DNA of 64,000 nucleotides. Origin: Pisaster brevispinus. Taxonomy: Eukaryota; Echinodermata; Asteroidea; Forcipulatida; Asteriidae. Every line of letters begins with the position of its first letter. Positions within the stretch are counted from its first letter, which is position 1. Location of the stretch: the NCBI GenBank assembly GCA_023634235.1, contig JAMKCF010000001.1, forward strand, positions 32,855,272-32,919,271, given 5' to 3'. The position numbers and the translations under genes were made by a program. Below the pieces are notes generated by a model. It was not told where the DNA came from. It made no database searches and was given only the letters and a program-made list of their open reading frames with translations. Below are positions 23,401 through 35,400 of the stretch, one piece after another.

Positions 23401-26400
23401 TTATGTAAACAAGAGGTGAGATCAGTTTTTTTAAATTCAAAAACACAAGACTGCCAAACTTACGCAGTCGTAACTTAACTTGCCCGGAGCTAAAAACACT
23501 GGCAGCGGGCATGTGGTTCAGGGTTAAATTCAAGCGCAGAATTTCCTGTTTTCAGAAGCACCAATTCTTTAGTAAGCAGAGCCATGAAGCCTGAAAAGCC
23601 AATTATTACAGTGTAATTGAACTACTTGTAACAGTGTTGTGCCCCACAGGGAGTGATAAATTCGGCCTCGGATGAGTCTGTTGGGATGAAACTTATTGAC
23701 AGAGCTCAAAGTAAACGGAACTCTGTGTCAATCAAACTTACGTTTGGGAATACCTGTAATCTGAAAATTGGATCAGCAATATCATTGCAATATCTTTTTA
23801 ATCGACAAAATGTCCTTTTCAACATGAAGTACGTACAGTGTACATTGTAGGAACAACACTGCTTTCAGTATATGTCATATCCTTGTTAAAGGGGCACTGT
23901 CGCGGTATATTGAGAGAGTTGTGACAACTTGCGATTAGAAGCCATTCTGTTTCCAAAAAAAGGCATGGCGAATGCAGGGTGCCAGACTAGTCCGCCCATT
24001 GGGTTGTGCTGCATTTGGACCGAAATCGGCGTCCAGCAACCACACGACCGAAGAAAACTGGTCCCTCTACATGTATGTCACAACTCTCTCAATGCACAGC
24101 CCTGGGCCCTAATTTCGAAGCACTGCTTAATGGTAAGCAAATTTTCATGCTAACTATAAAAGAAAAATTTGCTTAAGCGTAAGCGTATTTCACAGGTTAG
24201 CAAGAAAATTAGGCAGCCATCTTGGGCGTTCACCATGGATTTGCAATGTTACGTCATTCATTTTCATACAGTAAGCACCGGAAGGTTAGCATGTCTTTTC
24301 GTGTGCTTACGGTTAGCAGCGCTATGACATGTATGAAATGGAAATTGCGCAGTAGGCACAAAATCGGCCGTTAAGCAGCTGTATGAGATTGGGCCTAGGT
24401 CGTGATCATAGTCTGCTTGTGGCCGGACATGGTAACAACATTCAGTTACAACACGCGCGTGCGTTGACCAGCACATCACAAACGAAAACTTTAAAAGGCA
24501 CTGTCATTATTAGCACGCATGCGCGTAGTGTGTAACAACTGGGTGAGAGGTTTCAGAATTTAATGTCTGGCCACAGACTCACTGTGATCACGACGACGGT
24601 GCCCCTTTAAAGCATTGGGTGAAATTGGATCTGCAATACCGTTACGTGTATTTCAGTATCATATTATTTGACTGTCAACATGATTTACCGTTTCCAGGTA
24701 CTGTACACAGAGCTGCCTAACTCTCCCTGATTCTGCAGAGAGTTCCCCGAAGGGAAACCAATCTTTCCGTGTTCTGATGAACAAATTTGAAAATCTCCCT
24801 GATTATGGAAACTTTTTCCCTGTCATGTTAAACGACTTTCTAAATACACTGTAGCTCCCTGGATATTGTCCAAAATCTCCCTGATTGCAAGATGCAAATG
24901 TTGGCAACTCTGCTTATGTGTGCAATGGGTAAAAGCATGCAACAAAAAAAACCACACAAAAGCCATCCATAATTATTAGGCAGTAGGCATTGTGAATTGA
25001 TCTTGTCAGTTGATAAACCAGGAAAAGGGTGGAATGCCAGACTACCATCACAATATTGACTTATGCACATGATGTTTTTTGAGTAGAGCACCCTCGTCTA
25101 GAGGTCAAAGGGAGGTTGGTCATTGGCCAAACCTGTGCGCCGCGCATACAAATCTGCGTGTTTCTATTGTTTCGTCATCATATTGCCTCCAAGATGGCGG
25201 CTTGATGCTGTCAATACATAAGGTCTAATCGAGAAAAATATAACCTTAATTCAGTGGCTTTTCAAATGATTCATGCACATTATTTGACATGTTTTACATA
25301 CCATTTGTGAAGTGGTACATTGTAGGCCTATACATGTACTGAGAAAAATAATAATAATCTGTATGTAGTTCATAGCACTTTATCACACTCGATGGGTGTC
25401 TCAAAGCGCTCAGTATTTTTTCCTGCGAGGTATGTGGAGCTAGGTTTTTTGAAGTATGAGACCTTCTTCCTTTACAATAGACCGTTTTCACGGTGCAGTC
25501 ATTTTGACTTTCTCCCATTCAAATCAATGTAACTAAGCCGAGGCTGGAAGGAGAAACAGTCTGATTCATCTTTGTACAATGACTGTTAGCATCCATGACT
25601 GTCATTTGATACAAGGAACATGACTAAGATGGTGGTAGCATGATAAAGGTCTATAGCAACTTGTGATGGTTTACAAGGTGCTGTGGCACAATATGCAGCC
25701 AATCAAACCATGAACACTGGGGTGACTGAACCCCTTCGCAACACGTTTCAGGAGTTTTCATGTTTGCTAAGTCTCATCCCTGGATCGAGTCTAATCATTA
25801 TTTGTGTTGAGATGTTTTCACAATAAACAGCACACTCCGACATGTACAGTGATACCGACAACTGCCATGCAGGTTTATTCGTTAAATCATTGCCCAAGAT
25901 CATTTGCTGAAACGAATCCGTTCGCTAGTGAACCATTTATAATAGCTCCCCAAGTTCCCCTCTCTGCTGAACATGCTGAATGTGTTGATGAAAAAATGCT
26001 ATTATTCTGATTTGTCAAGCGGAACATTTTCCCAGACTATTTCAATTCAAGTCCCATTCATCTTCCAACGCCGTAAATATTTAGGTCAATTTTAGTTTTT
26101 GTCCGAGAAAAGTGCAGAGTTATGAATGGTGCACCAACGTTTAAAAAGGGGTGTTCTGTGTGTGTATTTATGCGTGTCACAGTGTGACCCAGTGGGGAAC
26201 CTGGTTGTCTATTGATCACCCTGTTTGGAAGTTTTGACTCCCCACTTTGTCTTTCATGTTCCTGTGGAAGCATCGCAAGTTGGATCCCTTGTGGTTTCGT
26301 TTGCAGACCTGATGGGTACAGGGATGTGATTTCTCCGTTTTTAACCGGAATTCCGGGTTTTTTTTGCCCTAAAAAAAAAAGAAATTCCGGGTTTTTTTGC

Positions 26401-29400
26401 CCCCCCCCCAAAAAAAAAAAAAAAAACTTTTTTTTTTTTTTTTTTTTTAAAGATTAAATTCATAAAAAAATGAAGATAAAACCATATAATAACGCCCAGA
26501 TTGCAGAGTAGGGCTTTTAAAACCAAAGATAAATGTTAATATTGGGCTTCATGCTCGCAGATTTTCGAGCTCGCATGCTTTCGCTCTTTGCGCTCAGAGT
26601 TCAGGTTTTTTTCTCAACAGCCTATCACATCCCTGTGGGTAAAGTGTATCGACCTCCTGCATTATTGTACATGCAATGTTGGCCTCCATTTCTGAGGTCA
26701 TGGAATACATAGACGCTCTCGTTGTCTCTCATATCATCACCGTTTACACGAAGAGCCACATATGTCCAAATGCCTGATTGAGGTTGACATTTTACACTCT
26801 GCTTGGCTTAAAACTGCTAAATCTGCAAAACTAAAGCCACGGTTTGCAGTTTAAGATCTCTCATTATGATACTGTATAAGTTTAACCTCTCCATTGACTA
26901 ACTAATTTATTTAAATATATTGGCTAATTACCATAGTAATTAGTCAAAGATACGTGTCTCTTCCTGAAACCTAAAAAGTGAGATGGCCTACATGTACTTA
27001 AACACCCAACTGGTTAACGTGTTTTTACATTTTAAAAAACGGGCGCGTACATGTATGTCACATGATCATGCGCACACTGACACACTACATTTTATGCGCT
27101 TCTGTTACAATGCTATTTGGGGGCCTGTGGCTTTTCGTGAAAACGCAAAATGCAGTTATTGGGATAAAGGCCCCTTCCTGTAGTAAATCAATAATTTAAC
27201 ATTTTAAGATATGTGGCTCTTCCTAAAAACGGTGACAATATGCAATTCCCATATACTGTATACTTGTACAATGTAAATTATTATGGGACAATTTATTTAA
27301 AACAAATTATGCATTTGTTTTGTATAACTCACACGTGCATGTAGATCTTTGTCAGTTGAAAAACTGCACAGTAAATACAAAATAGACACGGCAACTCCTG
27401 CATCCCATCCTCTGAATTTTTATTTTAAAAAACAAACACTTTTAAACAACATGTAGACACCAACCTTGTTCTCTATGACATACATGTATCCTTGCCTCAT
27501 TTGGACAACGGGCGGGGAACAATTGTTTTGGAAACAAATCTGCCGTCCAATATTTATCCATATTGGACAAGCCTATATTGTTATTAAATTCAGGGATGAG
27601 AAATTCCATACTTTGACCTGAATTCAGACTTTTTATCTGACTGCCTGGCATGCCTGTTGAAAAAATGGGCTGTATTCAGATAAGGAACCTGGGATCGATT
27701 TCACAAAGAGTTACTCGTCCTAACTTTAGGACTAGCCTTACATGTAAGTTTTTAATAACTCCTAGGACTAGTCCTAAGTTAGGACTATCTTTGTGAAATC
27801 GACCCCTGGGGTCGATTTCACAAAGAGATACAGACTAGTCTTATCTGAAGTTACATGTAGGACCAGTAACTGGTCTTAACTTAGGACTAGTCCTATCTCC
27901 TAGCATTGCCTAGGACTAGTCCTAAGTTAGGATGGGTTTTGTGAAATCGACCCCTGACTCTTTTTATCTACTTGCTGAGGGGTACTGCTCCCAAAAGCTC
28001 CTTGATTTCTTTGACTCCATGATGGTCACCGTGGTCCAGTGGTTAGACTGCAGGTCTGGCAACCACAAGGTTGTGGGTTCGAATCCTACCAAGCTAACTG
28101 CTGATTTCACAATGACTTAGAATATAAGAATTGTCAACTAGTTACCGAAGCACAATTTCCTGATTTGTGCATTTCATAATCATAGGCGTTAAACCGATGC
28201 TTGTATGAGAGAGATTGGCTATTGCCAGCTTGGTGTTTATATCCCCTTGTGGGAGTTTCAGAGTTCCCTTGACGGAAAGATCATCAAAACAAACAAACAA
28301 ACAAATAAAGAAACAACCAAAAAGTAGAAATGCCACCTCTTAACATTATGAAACGGGTCCAAGTCTCAGACATTTTTCTCAGCAATGACTCTCGCCCGCT
28401 GTAAATTTTGTGGCGTCGCGGCAGTATATAAATCATTTGTCTGGGTTGTTTTATCTCCTCTGCTCACCCAGAGAACATGCAACACATACAGACATTCAGC
28501 GAGTATGTTACAAGTATGTCAGTGTATAAGAGCTACCTCATTCCCCAAGGGTTCTGCCTTCTATGGTTCAAGTATGTAATCACCTGTGCACATTTCTCCC
28601 TCTTTCAGTTCCTGCTGTTGGGTTAGTTGGGTGTGAACTGTGTACACAAGTACAGACTTCATGACCTTTGATACACGGGGTTCGATCTGCTGAGTAAATA
28701 CAGCAAGGTGCAAATGGACGCCAGACTACGTACTTGACTGTACCTGGTGTTGTTCCCACTGAGTGGAATCGGTGAAGAAGCATTGTGTAGCTTATCAGTT
28801 GGGGCGACATTAAATAGGGTTGCAAATATTGCAATGGTATGTTAATTGGTCAAGTAGTTCTGGTTTAAAGAGGTGATTGTGGAAAAGTTATACCAGTTGT
28901 TGGTACCTCCTAAGTTACACTGGTAGCTGACTTTACAGCTGCTATACAAATAGAATGCTGGCCGTGATCTTACATACCCTGGGCCCAATTTCATAGAGCT
29001 GCTTATAAAAGCAGAAAACATTGCTTAACAATTTTCTGCTTGGCATAAACGAGCAGGATACCAGTCACAAATCGTACATGTGGAATGTTAATTTGGCTGG
29101 TCCCAATTTCATCGAGCTGCTTTAGCACAAAAATGTGCTAAGCAGTGAAGCACAATAAAATGTTGCTTACCAGAATAAGGTTACCAGCCAAACTACCATG
29201 TCACATGTACAATTTGTGACTGGTATCCTGCTCATTTCTGCTCAAGCAGCTCTATGAATTTGGGCCCTGATCTTGGCCTTGGCGTTGTTAGGAAAGTATT
29301 CACTACACCATAACCGCCCCCACCAACCCATCAAAATAAAACTGCTTGTTTTGTTTTATTCGATTGGAATGTGGAGGTAGTTTTGGACCGAGGACTGCAA

Positions 29401-32400
29401 TAGTTAGTGAACGTATTCTCAGGGATGTGATTTCTCCGGGGTTTTTTTTTCAACAAAAATCGAGAGAAAACCGTAAAGAATGCTTCTGATTGCACAATAG
29501 GGCTATTAAAACCGAAATAAACACAGAGTAGAAAACATTCAGAAGGCGTTGTTTCATTTTAGAGTGCTTTAAAAAAAAATTGGGACCAGAATGCCCCACA
29601 GTTTTGGAAAAACCTGGGAAGAACACAGCTAGTAAACTGATACTATTCATGTTCTAAGGCCCATAGATGTTCATGGGATCAGGCATACCACCCTAGTCAG
29701 AGTGCAACAGTAACATTAATTCTTTTGGACAGAGGGCTGTTCTACATTTAGTAAACTGATCATGCTTTACATGGGAACTGGCATACCGCTATAACCAGAG
29801 TAATGTTTAGGCCCTGGGGCAAATTTCATAGCGCTGCCTAACGGTAAGCAAATTTGGGTGCTAACTATAGCAGACAAAATGTCCTTAAGCAAAAGCTTAA
29901 GGTAAGCACTGAAAATTAGGCGGCCAGCTTGGGCGTTCGCCATAGATTTGCATTGTTACGTCATTCATTTATACAGTAAGCACCGGAAGGTCAGCATGCC
30001 TTTTGGTGTGCTTACGGTTACATACATGTGTACATGTAGCAGCGCTAGGAAATGGAAGCTCGTGCAGTAAGCACAACATCAGCCGTTAAGCAGCTCTATA
30101 TAATTTGGCCCCTGTAGACACAACAAGACAAAAACAAACATTCGTTAGATTTAAAAAGTTGAAATGCAATTATTTTTTAAATTAAAATTAAAATGACTGG
30201 CATGTCCCTTTAAAGAGGCACAAACATAAAGTCATCAGTCACAACAAACACTACACTGAGAGTAAACAAAGTGATCAATCATTTTGGATGAATGCCAATT
30301 AGTAATTATAATAATAATAATAATTATTGTATTTGTATAGCGCCTACTGCAGGCCAGCCTCTAAGCGTTTAACATTCAGTATTTCCTGCAAGGTATTTGG
30401 GGCTACGTTTTGAAGTATGAGACCTACTCCTTTACATAGCACCATGTAATGGTTTACAAGGTGATGTGGCGCAATATGCAGCCGATCAAACCAGGAACAC
30501 CGGGGCGGACCCCTTCTCTTTTCGATAAGTGCACTGGGTTCTTTTTCGTGCGTTACACAACACACGGGACCAACGGCTTTACGTCCCATCCGAAGGACGA
30601 AGCAATCATGGTTAAGTGTCTTGCTTAAGGACACAAGTGTCACGACCGGGGCTCGAACCCACACTCTGCTGATCAGAAACACCAGAGCTTGAGTCCAGTG
30701 ATCTTATCCACTCGGCCACGACACGCCATTATGCATTCACACTTCACAGCTCACCTGTAACAATTAAATTATTTACACATATCATGTACGTATACAATGA
30801 ATAGTTAGGTCAAGATGACATTTTCAAAATAAATAAATAAGTAGACAATTTTTACTATTAACATATTGTTAAATCATCTTTTGCTCCTACACAAGTCAGA
30901 TGTAAACCATATCGAGGCTGGGAGGACACTTCAGTCTTGCACCCCATTTATTGTGCAGAGTCATGGCTGAGTGGTCTAGTGTACCAGACTAAAGTTCTGG
31001 TATTGTCAGAATATAGGTTCAGTTCCAAGTAATGGAAACAGACATGATGTTCCTACTTTGGGCCGTGTCCAAAACGGCGACTCCGGCTACAGCTACGACT
31101 AGATGGCGCCCGTCTGCTCATTCTTCAACACGGCAGACGCGCTGATCTACATGTAGCTGTAGCTGTAGCTGTAGCAGAAATTGCCGTTTTGGACACTGCC
31201 TTAGTCTCAATTCCGTTTTTTTTTTTGAAACCCTATCAAAAACCTTTGACCTGTGAATAATATACATGTATGGGTAGGTCAGCCCTAGTTCTCAGTGAAA
31301 TTACCCTCCTTCATTTCATTATGTTCAAGGGCTACAAATGTACATCCATGTAAATATCATGTCTGATTGGCACTTCAAAGTGTCCATGAGCAAGACACTT
31401 CACCACGTTAGTTATTGCCTCGTCCTTCAGATGGGACATCCAACAATGCAACCAACATGAATGAAAATAAAGAACAGCCATGAACAAATACAGTGTTCTG
31501 TGGGTCAGGGGCCGCAGAAGTAAAATAAACTGCTGTTACCACCACCTGGTTACCTGTATACATGTAAGTATGCGGGGCTCTGCTCGTACCGAGAGATGCT
31601 GACAGAATGGTGTGGGCAGAGTGTGGTGGTTTTAAGGTCTGTAGATATATTGTATGATTATGAAGTACATTGTAGTCACTTAAACACAAATGTGTTATAA
31701 CAAGTGCACATGTTGCAAAGTACACAAGTAAAAACCTATTGCATTTATTTCAAAATAACCCGGGTGCAAATTTACATTTAAAGGCTTAGAAAAAATGTGT
31801 GTATTGTAATATTTATTGACTTGTTGTTTTGCTAAGTGTAATACACAGATGTAAAATAAAACAAAATTAATGTTTTTGCTGAGATAACGAAAAAGAGCCA
31901 TTACAACAGCTCTTTATTCCACATACTGCATCTCTTTGGAATTACTTGCCTGGTTTTGTTTCTCTCCATCCTACAATCTAGACTGATTTAAGAGATATTT
32001 ATAAATTCCAAACTTCCGCTCCCCTGAGTTATACGTTCACACTATATTTAATTTGCATTGTTTTGCCACTTAACCGATTACAAGAACTGCCAGCAAGCTA
32101 TAAAGCCCTTTTCACACTTAAATGAGGTCCCTTGCTTAATTTTTAGCAAGGTTGTGAAATTTTGGTAATAACACTTGGTGTGAAAGTACTAAAGTTTGGT
32201 CTGTCAAAGGTCCCTCGTGAAATCTTCTCAAACATTGTTAGCCCTTTTCACTCGGCGGCAATTTACCAGGGTTTCCTTGCTTAATTTTAACAAGGTCGTG
32301 AAGTTTTGCTAATTACACTTGGTGTGAAAGGACAACAGTGTTTGGTCTGTCAAAGGTCCCTGGTGAAATCTTCTCAAACATTGTTAGCCCTTTTCACTCG

Positions 32401-35400
32401 GCGGCAATTTACCAGGGTTTCCCTTGCTTAATTTTAACAAGGTTGTGAAGTTTTGCAAATTTCACTTGGTGTGAAATGACAACAGTGTTTGGACTGTCAA
32501 AGGTCCCTCGTGAAATCTTCTCAAACATTGTTAGCCCTTTTCACTCAGCGGCAATTTACCAGGGTTCCCTTGCTTAATTTTAACAAGGTTGTGAAGTTTT
32601 GCAAATGTTTACTTGATGTGAAGGGACAACAGTGTTTGGTCTGTTGTGTAACCTCAAAAGCTGCTAAATTTTGTAGCAAGGGACATTGGTTATTTTTCGT
32701 CAAAAGGACTTTATTTTTTTGCTCTTTTTTAGGGTAAGAGGTGGTCATAAAATAGAGACTGTTTATAAGCAGTGATCATGACATAGAAAGAGCCCCAATG
32801 TACATTTCTCCTGAAGAGGATCAGAGCATACTGATCGAAACGTTGAGGCGTTAACCACCGGTTCTTTTCAAAACCTACACTACTCAAAAGAGATTTTCAC
32901 ATGGTGCTACGGCAAACCTTACTTAGCCCCACTGTACATGTACAGCAGAAAGTCTTTTCTTGCTAGCCCCAGGGTGCAGGCCTTAACAGTCATGTCAGTT
33001 GGACAGAAATAAACAAAACTTGCCAGTTCATTTTGATCGGTTGTGTGCGTAGGTAGGATGGAAAAAGCACACTCATTTTGTCCCCCTGCTTGCATTAGGA
33101 AGCGTGTTGAAAGGGTTACGAGTGTTTGAACAGTTCAAGCCCAAGGACATAACAAGATGGCTTGAGCATGATAAAGCTCTGCAACTCAAGATCTGATGGA
33201 AAAAGAATTAAGACGTCTGCAAACACAAGGAAACAAGTCTCAGCCTCAATTATAATCAAGCTTCATTTTTTTGTCTCCTCGTTACACAGGATCCCCAGCA
33301 GAGAAAGCCAGTCTCAGGAAAGGCGACCGAGTCATCGAGGTCAACGGCGTCAACATTGAACGGGAGACACACGCCCAAGTTGTCGCCCGGATCAAGAGCG
33401 GCGGGGACCGAACCGCCCTCCTCGTTGTAGACCATGAGCTGGACTTCCACAACAAAAAATACGGCATCACGGTGGATGCCAACGAGGCTGTGCAAAAGGA
33501 GTTCAGGAACGATGCCCCCAAGATAAACGGGGACGCGCCAGAGGAGAACGGGGTGAGCCTGGCGCCCGTGGTTGTCGAAGTTGCCACCGATCCGGTGCCA
33601 GAGTCGGAGCCTGAAAGAATAGAGGAACCGGTGGAGGAGAATGTGGTTTCTGTGGAGGAGTCGGTACCCGTTGAGTCTGTACCCAATGCTATGCCTGAAG
33701 TTGCACAGGTGAGGATTCAGAACAACCCAAGTGGGGCTCGAATTTGACACTGGACCGCCGGCCCGAGGCCAGTGTTTTTAGCCCCGGGCCAGTAAACTCA
33801 TGACTGGACAAGTCCAGCAGTCTTGTGTTTTTCCATTGAATAATAATACCTCACTGTGAAATATCTTTTCAACAGAAAGAAATTTTGTTCAAGTGTTGAC
33901 TTTGAGTCTGCAAGGGTAAATAGAATTCCGTTGAGTATCAAAATATACTAACCCATAAGACAAATGAGATCAATCTTCTCTATCTACTTGTCCAAATTTA
34001 AAAAAACTGTTCAGGAAGCTCTTTCTTGTGAAAAGTCTAGTCTTGTGAAATAAACTGTCTTCCACCAAACAATTTGAGCCACAAGCCCTGCAGACTTGTG
34101 GAACTTTACCCCATATTCGAGCCCGGGGTTGGGTGGTGGGGATTTAACAGAAAAGCTTTATTAAGGAGGAGAGAACATTACAGAAAGTTTTGATGACAAA
34201 ATATTGGATCGTTTCCCTAGCATCTTACTCCAAAACGTTTAGGCATATGATTTACTAGACATAGACATAGATGCAAATCTTGCACATATATTCGAACTTC
34301 CGAGACCAAGTTGGGGTCAGCCATATTGAGTTTTATGTGTCCACGTTTCTGTTTCTTCAACAACTTTAGTTTAACATATTTTATGGCTCTTAAAATGTTA
34401 TCATTTTGTTGGGAAAGTACAAAGTTTTCCCATGAAATACATGAAAGTAAAATAAATTTAACAAAGCAACAAAGAAAACCACAGAATATGACTTGCAAAC
34501 ATTCCAAGAATTTTGCCCAACTGACGTTCATGTTATCATTGAACAACCTACATGTATGTAATGGTGGCACAAATTCAGGCATGATGGGGGTTTCTAAAAA
34601 TAGAAGCATTCTAGCCCCTTAAGTTTTTATTTTCTTTCAATATTGATTTAAAGAATTGATGGAAACGTTATACCACCAAAACACCGAAACTCAAAAAAAA
34701 GAAGATTTTACACATACATGTATTGTCCCCGCAAACCTCACCTGATTGTACTCCCACCATGCCAAGTTTCCAAATCGTACTTCCATGAAAGTAGCAGCAG
34801 TCCTAAGTCTGCTTGTGTAACTACATAGTGCATCAGGCCTGATTTCAAAAAGAGATAAAGATTGATCTTAACTGAGAACCAATCTTAATTGCTCAGAAGA
34901 GTGTGATGTCACAATACAAATCACCAACTGGCAATATCAACAACTCATCTACAAGATGAATCTCAGTGCTTTGTGAAAGCTAGCCGTGAAATTCCACCTT
35001 GGCCACAGAGGTCATGACCTCTGTTGTCCTGCTCTTTGGCCTTGGCGTGTCGTGACTGAGAGGTCAAGTGCACTGGACTCAAGCTCTGGTGTTTCTGATC
35101 AGCAGAGGTTCAAGTTTCGTTCTTGACACTTGTGTCCTTTAAGCAAGACACTTAACCATTATTGCTACATCCTTTGGATGGGACGTAAAGCCGTTGGTCT
35201 TGTGTGTTCTGTAATGCATGTAAAAGAACCCATGAAAGTATGCTTATTGTTAAAAGAAGGGTTTCGCCCTGGTGTTTTCTGGTATGGTTGGCAGGGTTCT
35301 CTCCATGCACAAGCTAGCGTCTCAGGCAAACGCGAATTGCGTGCCGATATGCAAAAATATCATCATATTTTCTTTATTTTTTTCTAAAAAAAAATCCAGA

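Larger units (their letters stand above)
14483..33289. other. Intron 1 of the NHERF-like gene (18.8 kb)
   Basis: It splits the PDZ domain between Glu56 and Gly57. It contains the 27-bp minisatellite, palindromic elements, SINEs, a LINE relic and a tandem array, listed separately. No other gene is recognised on either strand. Stretches such as 17750-19050 and 26650-27650 show nothing I can name. Confidence 0.8.

Noticed and set aside
30640..30727. tRNA(Leu) gene on the minus strand
   Set aside because: Strong A and B boxes but the sequence continues into a SINE body found four times in the window; no clean acceptor stem.
33256..33750. Minus-strand frame over exon 2
   Set aside because: Shadow of the PDZ exon, which has clear homology on the plus strand.
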